Of a stretch of DNA of 36,635 bases, positions 24,961 to 33,776 are shown piece after piece. The stretch comes from an uncultured Myxococcales bacterium. GTDB taxonomy: Bacteria; Myxococcota_A; UBA9042. The notes beneath the pieces were generated by a model, which had not been told where the DNA came from, did not search any database, and was given only the letters and a program-made list of their open reading frames with translations. The DNA is taken from contig CAIYBN010000076.1 of assembly GCA_903924465.1 (NCBI GenBank), positions 1 through 36,635 on the forward strand, in the 5' to 3' direction. The position numbers were made by a program, and so were the translations under genes. How positions within the stretch are numbered: the stretch's first letter is position 1; each line of letters starts with the position of its first letter.

Positions 24961-27885
24961 ATGCGGGGAAAGCGAAGCAAAGAGTCTCAAGCGACGCCAA
25001 CGGTGTCGGTCAGCGAGCCTGCCATCATCGCCAGCGAGGAGCTGTTGGCGCTGGATGACGAGGACATCGAGACGATTTCCGGCATCATCGAGCTGGATTT
25101 TGACTCGCCTGAAGCTGTCGCGATGATGGCTGAAATTCAGCAGCGCACCGAAGCGCTGGAGCCGTCGCCAAGTCAGGTGCCGATGACGACGCCGCGCGGC
25201 TGGGGCGAGATTTCCCGCACGCCGCTGGCGCCGGTGGGGCAGTCGGATTCCCAGCCGAACGACGAAACGCCGCTCGTTTCGGCACCGGCGCGGCACACCT
25301 GGACGGAATTCCGTGATGGCCACCGCGAATCGGAGCTTTTTGGCGGGCCGATTCCGCTGGTCGGTCGGCGGGCGGAAATCGAAGCGGTGTACAATCCGCT
25401 GCGCAATGCCCTCAATAGCAGGCAATTCAAGGTGATTTGGCTGAGCGGTCCGAGCGGCGTGGGGCGTTCGCGCCTGGTGAGCACGGTGGAGCGCGCGGCG
25501 GCGCCGGAGAAGCGCGGCATCGGCTGGTACCGCATTGGCGCGGAGGAACAGCTCGTCGGTCCGCCGAACTTGGCGGGACGATTGCTGCTGGAGCTGATCG
25601 GCGGGCCGGATCTGCTGCGCGATGCCCAGCCGTTCGAGCGCGTGCGGCGGCATGTGGCCGCGCTGCTGGGCGAGTCGAGCGCCGCGGTGGCGATGACGGT
25701 CGTTGCGCCGTTGCTCGGCTTGCAGGGGCCGACGGATCGCGTGAGCGGGGAAGTCGCCGTGGAAGCGCCGATGACGGTGTCGATGGAATTTGTCGCGACG
25801 CTGCTGCGCCAACGCGGGCGCGCGGGGCCGTGCGTCGTGTACGTGGACGCGGGGCAGTCGCTGCACCTGGACGAACTGACGGCGCTGGTTCAGGCCATGC
25901 AGAAGGCGCTCACGGCGTCGCCCGTGGCGCTCCTGATCGATGCCGTGGAGACGCCGGAGCCTGGGCTGGACGTCGAACACGTGCCGCTGCGTCCGCTGGA
26001 CCAGACGACGCTGCTGCAGCTGGCGCAAAAGCTGCTGCAGCGGGTCAGCAATGCGCCGGATACGTTGGCGGTGTGGCTGGCGGAGAAGTCCGCGGGGCTG
26101 CCGGGTCGGCTGATCGACGCGTTGCGCGGCATGACCGCGGCCGGTGAAATCATCGAGCGCGGCGGCCTGTGGACCTGGCGCGGCGAATGGCAGAGCGAGC
26201 AGGCCAGTGCGCGCGCAGAAGACGAGAGCCTGCCTGGACGGCTCGCGCGTTTGCCGCAGCACCTGCGCGAAGTGGTCGACGCCGGCGCGATTTTTGGCCC
26301 GATGATCTGGTTTGGCGGGCTGCTGTCCGTGCTGCGCGGGAGCCGGCCGGAAGATCCGGACATCCTGTCGGAGCGCGATCGAACGGCGTTGAAGGCGCTG
26401 CTGTTGCAGTTGCAGCAATTGGACGTGCTCAAGTTCGTCGAGCAATCGGCGGTGGAGCGCGATCTGGAATTTGCCTTTGCCCATCCAGCGGATCCGGGAC
26501 AGTTGGTTCAGCAGATGCAGGACGAGAAGCGTCGCTTGTTGTCGCGCTTGGCGGCGCAGTGGCTGGCGCGGCGGCCGCGGCAGGATCCGGTGGCGGAGAA
26601 CGCGCGGATCGCCGAGCTCTACGAGCAGGGCGGTCGGCGGCGCTTGGCGGCGCAGCATTTTCTGGATGCCGGCAACGCCGCGCGAACGGTCGGACAGGTC
26701 CATCGCGCAATTGCCCTGTTTGCTGCCGGCGCGCGCAGTGCCCATGCCGACAATGCAGATTTGGCGGCCGATTTGCGTCTCGCCCACGGTGGCAGCTTGC
26801 TGCGTCTGGGCCGCTATCCGGAAGCCGAAACGGTGCTGATGGAAGCGCTGCGGATGGCGCGGTGCCTCGATGACGACCTGCGTTCAGGCATGGCGCAACT
26901 GCGCATCGCGCAAGTCGCACGCGGTTCGGGTCGGTATGACGTGGCGGAATCGTTCCTCGAAGCAGCGTTGCGGCACTTGCGCGTGGCGGGTGCGCATCGC
27001 TGGATTGCCGATGTGAACGACGAACTCGGCATGGTGCACCTGATTCGCGGTGGCCAGGATGCCTATGCCTTGGCGCTGCAGCACTTCAACAAGGCGCTGG
27101 CGCTGCGGCGGCGGGCCGACGATCTGCGGGTCGTGGCGCGTTCGCTCTGCCACATTGCGCGGGTGCAAACGGGGCGCGGCTATTTCACCGCGGCGATGGA
27201 TGCGGTCGCTGAAGCGACGCAGCTGTGCGAGCGGGTGCAAGAGCGCTGGGGCCTCGCGGAAACGCGGATGGTGCAGGGCGAGGTCATGGCGGCGTCCGGC
27301 AAGGTCAAGGGCGCGATGCAGATGTGGGCCCAAGCGGCGGAGCTGGCGAGCGAAGTGGGCGACCGCGCGCGGCAGCTGGAAATCGCGGTGCTGCAGTCGG
27401 AAACGCAGTTGGCGGTTGGCCAGTGGCAGGATGCGGCCGCGCGTATGGTGGATGCCATCGACGTGGCGCGGGACCTGGCGAATCCGGAGCTGCTGTCGAG
27501 CGTCTACCGCGTTCTCGCGAACATTTCCCTGGCGCGCGAGGCGTTGGAGACGGCGGACATGGACAGTGAGCGGGCGGTGGAAATTGCCCGCGGCAGTGGC
27601 GCGCAGATGGCGGTGGCGCGGGCGCAGATTGTCCGCGGCTGTGTGCTGGGCACGCGCGCGTTGTCCGAACGCGGGCCGCGCGCGACGGTGATGGATCGGC
27701 GGACGACGGAAGCGTTTGAGGAAGCCTTTGATACCCTCTACCAAATGGGCGATCTGGTGCGTCTCGCCGGCGGGCTGCGGTCGTGCGTGGAGTATTTGGC
27801 GCAACGCGGCGGCGGTCCACGCCTGACAGCGGTGCAGGGGCGTTTGCAGGAAATCGAAGCGAGTCTGGCGCAAGTTGCGGGGTAA
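24961..27885 (+). CDS. STAND/AAA-like TPR protein with degenerate nucleotide-binding motifs
   Basis: A 974-aa protein. The acidic N terminus (about 20-60) leads to LVGRRAEIEAVYNPLRNAL (133-151), the entry motif of AAA_16-type regulators. The P-loop reads G-P-S-G-V-G-R-S (163-170), with Arg169 in place of the essential lysine. The Walker B strand is VVYVDAGQS (292-300), with Ala after the first Asp. The rest is a large helical/TPR solenoid (about 560-960) with repeated tetratricopeptide-like helices. Proteins of this plan act as signalling scaffolds or regulators, often beside Ser/Thr kinases; ATP hydrolysis seems doubtful. ATG 24961 has GAGGA seven bases ahead; ATG 24943 is the alternative. 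It ends 3 bp before the convergent GspF-like gene. Confidence 0.82.
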   Translation: MRGKRSKESQATPTVSVSEPAIIASEELLALDDEDIETISGIIELDFDSPEAVAMMAEIQQRTEALEPSPSQVPMTTPRGWGEISRTPLAPVGQSDSQPNDETPLVSAPARHTWTEFRDGHRESELFGGPIPLVGRRAEIEAVYNPLRNALNSRQFKVIWLSGPSGVGRSRLVSTVERAAAPEKRGIGWYRIGAEEQLVGPPNLAGRLLLELIGGPDLLRDAQPFERVRRHVAALLGESSAAVAMTVVAPLLGLQGPTDRVSGEVAVEAPMTVSMEFVATLLRQRGRAGPCVVYVDAGQSLHLDELTALVQAMQKALTASPVALLIDAVETPEPGLDVEHVPLRPLDQTTLLQLAQKLLQRVSNAPDTLAVWLAEKSAGLPGRLIDALRGMTAAGEIIERGGLWTWRGEWQSEQASARAEDESLPGRLARLPQHLREVVDAGAIFGPMIWFGGLLSVLRGSRPEDPDILSERDRTALKALLLQLQQLDVLKFVEQSAVERDLEFAFAHPADPGQLVQQMQDEKRRLLSRLAAQWLARRPRQDPVAENARIAELYEQGGRRRLAAQHFLDAGNAARTVGQVHRAIALFAAGARSAHADNADLAADLRLAHGGSLLRLGRYPEAETVLMEALRMARCLDDDLRSGMAQLRIAQVARGSGRYDVAESFLEAALRHLRVAGAHRWIADVNDELGMVHLIRGGQDAYALALQHFNKALALRRRADDLRVVARSLCHIARVQTGRGYFTAAMDAVAEATQLCERVQERWGLAETRMVQGEVMAASGKVKGAMQMWAQAAELASEVGDRARQLEIAVLQSETQLAVGQWQDAAARMVDAIDVARDLANPELLSSVYRVLANISLAREALETADMDSERAVEIARGSGAQMAVARAQIVRGCVLGTRALSERGPRATVMDRRTTEAFEEAFDTLYQMGDLVRLAGGLRSCVEYLAQRGGGPRLTAVQGRLQEIEASLAQVAG

Positions 27886-27888
27886 CGG

Positions 27889-29115
27889 CTACTTGAACAT
27901 CTCCGGCCCCAACACCTTTTCCAACTCGCGCACATCCGCTTTCGGCAGACCAGCCAGTGGACTCGTCACGCCTTGCTGCACCTGCTGAATCAGCGACCAG
28001 CCCACCCACAGCGCCGAGGTGAGCGTCAGCAGCAGGCCGAACGCCGAGGCCGCCATCTTCAGCTGCACCTGCCAGGCCTGTGCGCGCTCCTTGGCCAATT
28101 CCGCAAACGTCTCAGGTAGATGTCCCGTGCGCTCGCCCGCGGCGATCGTCGCCCGCGAGGCGCTATCCAGCCCCGGCAAGCCCAGCGCAGCGTCGGCCAG
28201 CGTCGCGCCCTTGTCGACAGCGAGCGCCATCATCCGCCCGGCCACGATCATCCTCTCCTCGCCGGGCGCGCGACAGCCCATTTCCAAACAGCGCGCCAAG
28301 GGCAAGCCCGCTTCCAGCGCCTGGGCCAGCACGTCAAAAGCCAGTGCATACCGGCGATTGCGCAGCAGGATATTCAGCAGCGGCAGCGAACCCAAACCGT
28401 CCAGTAGCTGCGACCACACCGCCGGGCGCGCGAGCAGGTGTGGCACGATGCCCAGCGCGATGATGAGAATGGCCAGCCAAATCACCGCTGGCAGCCAGAC
28501 GGCGTCCAGGAATGCGTTCAGGCCGGACAGCACGAGCGTCGGCAGCGGCTGGGTCAGGATCGACATCGTGACGATGAAGATTGGGTAGGCGGTTGCGCCC
28601 AGCAGAATGCGCGAAGTCCGTCGCGCCTCTTCGACCCGGTTCGCCAGCCGATTCGCCGCGCGCGGCAGATCGCCGGTATGCTCCGCCGCCGCGACCACCG
28701 CACGCTCCACTTCGTCAAAAATCGCCGACTGCTGGTCCATCGCCGCGCTCAGCGACAGACCGGACGCGACGTCCGCCGCCATGGCGCGGGCCGCCGAATT
28801 CATCGCCGAGCGACCGACGACATCGCCAATCCGCGTCAGCGCCTCATCCAGCGGCACGCCGGAGTGCAGCATCCGCCCCAACTGCACGAAGAAGATCTGG
28901 CGGTGCCGCAGCGGCGCGGGCCGTGTCGCAATTGCCCGGCGCAGCACCTGTTCCACTTGCACCACAGGCGGTTGGACGGGCATGGGCAGTGGCGGCGGCG
29001 CAGGCGGTTCGACCACGCGCAAGCGGCCGAGCGTGTGCATGCGCTCGAAGATCACGCCGCAGCGTGCGCATTCCGGTGCGATCGGCTGTTCGTTGCCGCA
29101 AAGCGGGCAAATCAC
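27889..29115 (-). CDS. Zinc-ribbon GspF/PilC-like inner-membrane protein
   Basis: A 408-aa protein. A short N-terminal zinc ribbon (C-P-L-C and C-A-R-C; Cys3, 6, 16, 19) and a Pro-rich linker (about 35-60) precede two type II secretion F domains. Each F repeat has the usual amphipathic helices (QLGRMLHSGVPLDEALTRIG; VLAQALEAGLPLARCLEMG) and an E-x-T-G motif (AAAEHTGDLP; AAGERTGHLPETF). Three hydrophobic segments are evident, as in GspF/PilC platform proteins of type II secretion and type IV pili. The start GTG at 29115 overlaps the upstream stop as GTGA, and GGAG lies six bases before it. No other secretion gene is nearby, so it is an orphan platform protein, or its partners lie elsewhere. 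The zinc ribbon is an uncommon addition. Confidence 0.85.
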   Translation of the reverse strand: MICPLCGNEQPIAPECARCGVIFERMHTLGRLRVVEPPAPPPLPMPVQPPVVQVEQVLRRAIATRPAPLRHRQIFFVQLGRMLHSGVPLDEALTRIGDVVGRSAMNSAARAMAADVASGLSLSAAMDQQSAIFDEVERAVVAAAEHTGDLPRAANRLANRVEEARRTSRILLGATAYPIFIVTMSILTQPLPTLVLSGLNAFLDAVWLPAVIWLAILIIALGIVPHLLARPAVWSQLLDGLGSLPLLNILLRNRRYALAFDVLAQALEAGLPLARCLEMGCRAPGEERMIVAGRMMALAVDKGATLADAALGLPGLDSASRATIAAGERTGHLPETFAELAKERAQAWQVQLKMAASAFGLLLTLTSALWVGWSLIQQVQQGVTSPLAGLPKADVRELEKVLGPEMFK

Positions 29116-30029
29116 CTGAGGCTCCGTGGCGATTCCGGGAGCGCGACCTTGCGCTGATCCGGGCCAATGACCGTGACCAACTCGCACATTTCACAGAGGC
29201 GTGAAAAGACGCGATCGTGCACGCGATCCTTGAGCGTTTCCAGATGGTTGAGTCCGCCGCCCGCGCGCGTGCCACTGGCCGCACGGTTCATGTCGACGCT
29301 GCCGGCTGTGTCGGCAAACGCGTAGTTTGTGGCGAAGACGATGGTCTTGCGGCGGTTGTATCGGCCCGCGACCAGCGCGTCGACGATGCTGATGTCCCAT
29401 TCGCTGGCTTTGCCCTTGCCCACTTCGTCCAGGATCAGCACGTCGGCTTCGATGAGCGGCGCGAGCAGGGCGCCCTCACCGGAACCTTGCTCAAAGCGCG
29501 ACTTGAGGCCCCAGAGCAGGTTGGAAAAGTCGGCGTAGCGAACCAACATCCCGTGATCAATCGTCAATTCTCGCGCCAACGCGCACAGCAAGTGCGTCTT
29601 GCCGACTCCCGGCGTTCCGGAAAGTCCCAAGCCGCGCACGCCCGGTTCGATCGAGCCATCCGGGCGCTTGGCGTCGATCAAATGGTCCCGCAGCTCTTCC
29701 ACAATCCCGCGCATCTGCCGCTGGTTGTTGTGCGGACCGCCGCGCGCCTCATACGATGCCAAGCGCACGTCGTGAAAACGCGCGGGCAGGGCCATTTCGT
29801 TGAACCGGCTGACGCGGCGGACGATGCCAGAGCGAGCGCAGTGGCCCATGACTTCATAGCCCGCCGCGTCGCGGGTGCGCAAAAAACCGGTGCCGCCGCA
29901 GCTCTTGCACTGCGACAAGTGCTGGCAGAGCGACGCTTCGGCGCGCTCCGAGCCCGCCAGCGTGACGATGTCCTCGCCGCGACACAACGGGCAGGAGGGC
30001 ATCCCGGTTTCCGCCAAACACACCGTCAT
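29112..30029 (-). CDS. Zinc-finger DnaC-like AAA+ ATPase
   Basis: A 305-aa ATPase. The N-terminal 65 residues hold six cysteines (13, 16, 35, 41, 44, 64) as C-P-L-C and C-K-S-C-G-G-T-G, a DnaJ-like zinc-binding pattern. The ATPase part has Walker A GTPGVGKT (138-145), Walker B VLILDEVG with Asp201-Glu202, and the sensor VFATNY (Asn235). This is the DnaC/IstB-type plan of helicase loaders and ATPase partners of transposases. The start ATG 30029 has GAGGT four bases upstream. The gene overlaps the GspF-like start by 4 bp and follows an unrecognised gene by 13 bp, so the three form one operon. A replication-initiation role (loading DnaB) is the best guess; I cannot exclude another AAA+ adaptor role. 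Confidence 0.85.
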   Translation of the reverse strand: MTVCLAETGMPSCPLCRGEDIVTLAGSERAEASLCQHLSQCKSCGGTGFLRTRDAAGYEVMGHCARSGIVRRVSRFNEMALPARFHDVRLASYEARGGPHNNQRQMRGIVEELRDHLIDAKRPDGSIEPGVRGLGLSGTPGVGKTHLLCALARELTIDHGMLVRYADFSNLLWGLKSRFEQGSGEGALLAPLIEADVLILDEVGKGKASEWDISIVDALVAGRYNRRKTIVFATNYAFADTAGSVDMNRAASGTRAGGGLNHLETLKDRVHDRVFSRLCEMCELVTVIGPDQRKVALPESPRSLR

Positions 30030-30042
30030 TGAAACCTCGTTC

Positions 30043-30828
30043 TCACGTTTCCCGCGGGTCGCGCCAACCGGCCGCTGTCGGCACCGAGTGGCCAAAATGC
30101 CCAGCGAGCCAGCGTTCCGTCAAGCGTTCCTCGCGCATTTTCCGCGCTTTGTGACTGACCGCGCCTGCTGGACCCAGCCCGGTCGTCAGGAACTGCGCCA
30201 GCTCGCCGCGCGCACCGTCATCCAGCGCCGTCAGCAGCAGCTTGGTCATCCGCGTCCGGCATTTCTCAATCAGGACTTGCAGTTCTGGTGGATCGGCGCT
30301 CGCCAAATCCGCCTCCGGCTCCACGTCCGGGGCGACGCCGTGGAGCGCGCGATCCAGCCAATCAAAGGTCTTGCTGTAGACGTGCCCCAGCACCTGATTC
30401 TGGTTGCCGGCCATCAGCCCAGCCAGCTCCGCGACCAACAGCGTCACCGTCAAGGTCGGCACCACCTCCGGCTCCGCGATCAACGGATCCAGCCGGGAAT
30501 CGCCAAGTTGCCGCAGATGTTTGGCGTGCTCCAGCACCGCAGGCTCGTACCAACCGAGGTGCATGGGCAATCGCGCGTTTGGACCATGGCGAAAGCGCCA
30601 CGCCTGCACGCGCGCCTGCAACACGCGCACGGTCGTGCCCGCCGGCAGCCCCAGCGCGTACCACGCCGACGCGCGCGTCCGATCGGTCTCCGACCAATGC
30701 ACGCCGCGACCGCGAATCTCCAGGAAGCAGTTCTCGACGGTGCCGACGTAATCACGCCACGCCAGGACATCGGGATCCTGCGGATGTTGCACGTGCGGTC
30801 GCATCTGAGGCTGTGTCTGCGCTACCAT
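30043..30828 (-). CDS. Unrecognised protein upstream of the DnaC-like ATPase
   Basis: A 261-aa soluble protein with no signal or membrane segment. The N-terminal third has a compact domain (WRDYVGTVENCFLEIRGRG; WYALGLPAGTTVRVLQARV), then mostly helices, with an acidic linker (VAPDVEPEADLASADPPE) and a basic Arg-rich C terminus (HKARKMREERLTERWL). I do not recognise a family. ATG 30828 is chosen; the frame is open to 30945. It lies 13 bp upstream of the DnaC-like gene on the same strand, so a joint role, for example in replication initiation, is plausible but unproven. It is divergent from pabB. Confidence 0.7.
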   Translation of the reverse strand: MVAQTQPQMRPHVQHPQDPDVLAWRDYVGTVENCFLEIRGRGVHWSETDRTRASAWYALGLPAGTTVRVLQARVQAWRFRHGPNARLPMHLGWYEPAVLEHAKHLRQLGDSRLDPLIAEPEVVPTLTVTLLVAELAGLMAGNQNQVLGHVYSKTFDWLDRALHGVAPDVEPEADLASADPPELQVLIEKCRTRMTKLLLTALDDGARGELAQFLTTGLGPAGAVSHKARKMREERLTERWLAGHFGHSVPTAAGWRDPRET

Positions 30829-30879
30829 CCCACACCGCCCGCCGTTCACCTTCGGCTGTTGTAGCACGGCGGGCGGCAG

Positions 30880-32127
30880 TTGGGCAGTCTTGTGCGACAC
30901 GACGCGGCGGGTTTGGAGCAGATGGCGCAGCACGACGAATGGCAATTCCTGTTGGCGGGTGAAGGCGAGCGCCGCTGGCTTGCGCTCGGGTCACATCCGG
31001 CGGTCGGGGTGCGCCAACAGGCGGTGCAGCATCGCCTGCAAGTGCGTTTGTCGCGGCAGGATTTCCGTGAGCAAGCCCAGGCCACGCTGCGGCAGTGGCA
31101 GCGCTGGCGGGACGCCGGGCTCGCGGTTGCGGGCTACGTCGGCTACGACCTCGGTGCGGCGCTGGAAGGCATTCAACCGCAGCGAAACGCCACGATGTGG
31201 CCCGACGCCGATCTCTGTGCCTTTGCGCCGGACGACCTGGAAACGACGACATTGCCGACCTTTGCGCCCAGGGCCGCGCTGCCGCTTCCCGACAGCCTGA
31301 CGCAGCAGCGAGCGTGGTTTCAGCACGCGGTGGGCCAGGCGCTGGATGCGATCCGCGCCGGTGAGGTGTATCAGGTCAACTTGAGCGTGGCCGCCGACCT
31401 GCGATTTGCCGCCCAGCGCCTGGTGCCGGAGCTGCTCGCGGCGATCCTGACGGTGCAGCCGGTGCCCTACGCAATGGTCTGGAAAGGCGCGAGCGCGACG
31501 CTGCTGTCGGGATCGATGGAGCAGTTCCTGCGCGTGCAAGGTCCGGCCGTGCAGTCGCGGCCGATCAAGGGTACTGCGCTGCGGCACGCGGAAGCGATGG
31601 CGGATCAGCTGGCGGCCCAGGACTTGGCGCACAGCGTGAAGGAGCGCGCGGAAAACACCATGATTGTGGACATGATCCGCAATGACCTGCAGCGGGCGAG
31701 CCACTGGCAATCCGTGCGAGTGGCGACGCTCTGCGCGCCGACACCCTATGCAACATTGTGGCATTTGGAGTCCGAAGTGCACGGCACGCTGCGCGTTCCG
31801 GACGACCGCGTGGCGCTGCTCACGGCGACGCTGCCGCCGGCTTCGGTGACCGGATGTCCCAAGATTCAGGCGACGCAGGTGATTGGACGCTTGGAGCACC
31901 GCTGGCGCGGGCCGTATTGCGGCGCGCTGGGGCTGGATTTGCCTGGCGTCGGGCTGGATCTGGCGGTGGGGATTCGTCAGGTTTGGCTGGAACCGGACGT
32001 CGCAACGCTACAGGTGGGGGCGGGGATTGTGGCGCAGTCGGATCCGGAGCGCGAGTGGCAGGAATTGTGCATCAAGGCGCAGAGCGCGCTGCGCTTGCTG
32101 GCGACCTTGCAGGACGGCGGTTGCTGA
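30880..32127 (+). CDS. pabB: Aminodeoxychorismate synthase component I
   Basis: A 415-aa chorismate-binding enzyme that makes 4-amino-4-deoxychorismate from chorismate for p-aminobenzoate and folate. The catalytic lysine motif P-I-K-G-T (228-232, Lys230) is the ADC-synthase form. Also present are EVYQVNLS (near 162-169), ERAENTMIVDMIRNDL (canonical position, Met-Ile for Leu-Leu), PPASVTGCPK (usually PGGSITGAPK) and IVAQSDPEREW. The glutamine amidotransferase partner PabA is not in the window. Starts are uncertain: TTG 30880 keeps the N-terminal helix DAAGLEQMAQ; GTG 30892 and ATG 30922 (with GGAG three bases ahead) are alternatives. First gene of the pab-his operon; its stop overlaps the pabC start by one base (TGATG). 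Confidence 0.9.
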   Translation: MGSLVRHDAAGLEQMAQHDEWQFLLAGEGERRWLALGSHPAVGVRQQAVQHRLQVRLSRQDFREQAQATLRQWQRWRDAGLAVAGYVGYDLGAALEGIQPQRNATMWPDADLCAFAPDDLETTTLPTFAPRAALPLPDSLTQQRAWFQHAVGQALDAIRAGEVYQVNLSVAADLRFAAQRLVPELLAAILTVQPVPYAMVWKGASATLLSGSMEQFLRVQGPAVQSRPIKGTALRHAEAMADQLAAQDLAHSVKERAENTMIVDMIRNDLQRASHWQSVRVATLCAPTPYATLWHLESEVHGTLRVPDDRVALLTATLPPASVTGCPKIQATQVIGRLEHRWRGPYCGALGLDLPGVGLDLAVGIRQVWLEPDVATLQVGAGIVAQSDPEREWQELCIKAQSALRLLATLQDGGC

Positions 32128-32873
32128 TGCAGACCAAGTGGCTGCGCGGAACTGGGCCGGACGAACGCGGGCGTGGCGTCCTGGAAACGCTGCGCTGGCA
32201 TGGCGGGCCGCCGCCGGCATGGGACCATCATCAAGCGCGGTGGCGGCGTGGCTTGGCGGCGATCGGCGCGCAGGCGGTGGCTCTCGACGCGTTGCTTCAC
32301 GAGTCGCTGTCCGTTTTTCCGGCGGATCGCGTGTGGCGCATTCGCCTGTTGGCGTACCCGAACGGCGCGATCGAGTTGGCGTGGCGGACGCTGACGGACG
32401 ATGAGCAAAATCCGCGGCCCTGGTCGCTGCAGGTGATGGGGCTGGTGGCCGATCGGCCGGCGCATCTGGCGGATTGCAAGACCACGGATCTCCAGACGAC
32501 GCAGAAGTGGCGCACGCAGGCGCAAGCGCAGGGTGCGGACGAGGCGCTGCTGCGCGGTCCGGAGAACCAGTGGGCCGAGGCAACGACGGCGAATCTGATC
32601 TGCGGACTGATGGATGGGCGAATCGTGACGCCGTGGTCTGGTTCCCTGGCGTTGCCGGGAACGACGCTGGCTTGCCTTGCGCAGCACCTGCCGGTGGAGA
32701 CGACGCAGTTGAGCGACATGCTACTGCCGCAAGTGCGCTGGGCGGTCCTGACCAACGCGATTCAGCTCGTGCGTGCCGTTTCGGCCATCGACGGCCGGAC
32801 ACTCTCGCCGCCCCCTGCGGAAATTCTCGCGCTGCGTGACCGACTGATGCGGACGCCTATGTTGCGTGACTGA
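32127..32873 (+). CDS. pabC: Class IV PLP aminotransferase, probable aminodeoxychorismate lyase
   Basis: A 248-aa fold-type IV PLP enzyme. GVLETLRW (near 17-24), the PLP-lysine region ADCKTTD with Lys118, WAEATTANL (Glu151) and a substrate-side T-P-W-S-G-S-L-A-L-P-G motif place it with aminodeoxychorismate lyase, D-amino-acid and branched-chain aminotransferases. Coupling to pabB (TGATG overlap) makes the lyase, which releases p-aminobenzoate and pyruvate, the best call. Length is a little shorter than typical PabC (about 270). The frame is open upstream to 31758 within pabB, but ATG 32127 is the natural coupled start. It shares no close similarity with the fold-type I HisC-like enzyme downstream. 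Confidence 0.85.
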   Translation: MQTKWLRGTGPDERGRGVLETLRWHGGPPPAWDHHQARWRRGLAAIGAQAVALDALLHESLSVFPADRVWRIRLLAYPNGAIELAWRTLTDDEQNPRPWSLQVMGLVADRPAHLADCKTTDLQTTQKWRTQAQAQGADEALLRGPENQWAEATTANLICGLMDGRIVTPWSGSLALPGTTLACLAQHLPVETTQLSDMLLPQVRWAVLTNAIQLVRAVSAIDGRTLSPPPAEILALRDRLMRTPMLRD

Positions 32874-32877
32874 CCTT

Positions 32878-32886
32878 TGCTACACT
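32878..32886 (+). promoter_or_regulatory. Possible extended -10 promoter before hisG
   Basis: TGC-TACACT (TG at 32878-32879, TACACT at 32881-32886) resembles an extended -10 element. A start near 32893 would give a 29-nt leader to the hisG ATG. No good -35 is visible at the right distance, so this could be an internal promoter within the pab-his operon or chance. Confidence 0.3.
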
Positions 32887-32921
32887 GCGCGCCCCGCCGG
32901 CTGCCCGGCATTGGAAGAACC

Positions 32922-33776
32922 ATGTTGCGTCTCGCTTTGCCCAAGGGCCGAATCTTTGAAAAAGTCTCGATTCTCCTCAACGATTGCGGCCTTGCCCTGC
33001 GCATGCCGGACCGTGGCTATCGCCCGGATTGCAACGACGAGCGGCTGACCATCAAGGTGCTGAAGGCGCAAAATGTCGCCGCGCTGGTCGGGCTTGGATC
33101 GCACGATCTGGGTTTTACCGGGCTCGATTGGGTGCAGGAAAGCGGGGCGGAGGTCGTGGAACTGCTGGATCTCGGCTTTGACCCGGTGCGCATCGTTGCC
33201 GCGGCGCCGGAAGGCCTGAGCGCGGACGCGATTTTGGCGCGGCCGAAATTGGTCGTGGTCAGCGAGTACGAGAACTTGACCCGGCGCTGGCTAAACAGCA
33301 AAAATGTCAATGACTTCCATTACATGCGCAGCTATGGCGCCACGGAAGTGTTCCCGCCAGAAGATGCCGACCTCATCGTCGACAACACGGCGACGGGACG
33401 CACGCTGGTGGAAAATCACCTGCAGATTCTCGACACGCTGCTGCGTTCGACGACGCGGATCATCGCCAATCCGCGCGCCATGGATAATCTGGAACAGCGC
33501 AAGGTGATTGAGGAATTGCTGCTGCTCATCAAGTCCGTGCTGGACGCGCGTGATCGCGTGATCCTGGAAATGAACATCGACGAGGCGCGCCTGCCGTTGC
33601 TTGTGGCGCAGCTGCCCGCCATGAAATCGCCCACGATTGCGCAGCTTTATGGCCAGAGTGGCTACGCAGTCAAAGTCGCGGTGCGCAAGTCCTTGGTGCC
33701 GCGGCTGATTCCCGAGCTGAAGCGCCTGGGCGCGACGGACATTTTGGAAACCAACCTGCGCAAGGTGATTCCGTGA
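32922..33776 (+). CDS. hisG: ATP phosphoribosyltransferase, long form
   Basis: HisG joins ATP and PRPP in the first step of histidine synthesis. The 284-aa product is the long form with a C-terminal regulatory domain. It begins L-R-L-A-L-P-K-G-R-I; HDLGFTGLDWVQE (near 60-72) and the PRPP-binding stretch ADLIVDNTATGRTL (near 148-161) are clear. The C-terminal ACT-like region (about 205-284, VILEMNIDEARLPLLV to LETNLRKVIP) mediates feedback inhibition by histidine in this form, so no HisZ partner is expected. ATG 32922 has GGAAGA upstream. The stop overlaps the next start as GTGA. Confidence 0.93.
   Translation: MLRLALPKGRIFEKVSILLNDCGLALRMPDRGYRPDCNDERLTIKVLKAQNVAALVGLGSHDLGFTGLDWVQESGAEVVELLDLGFDPVRIVAAAPEGLSADAILARPKLVVVSEYENLTRRWLNSKNVNDFHYMRSYGATEVFPPEDADLIVDNTATGRTLVENHLQILDTLLRSTTRIIANPRAMDNLEQRKVIEELLLLIKSVLDARDRVILEMNIDEARLPLLVAQLPAMKSPTIAQLYGQSGYAVKVAVRKSLVPRLIPELKRLGATDILETNLRKVIP

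Noticed and set aside
24871..26787. Minus-strand frame extending mutS2 to 1436 aa
   Set aside because: The extra part is Arg/Gln/His-rich antisense of the TPR gene. MutS2 has its full normal length from 24870.
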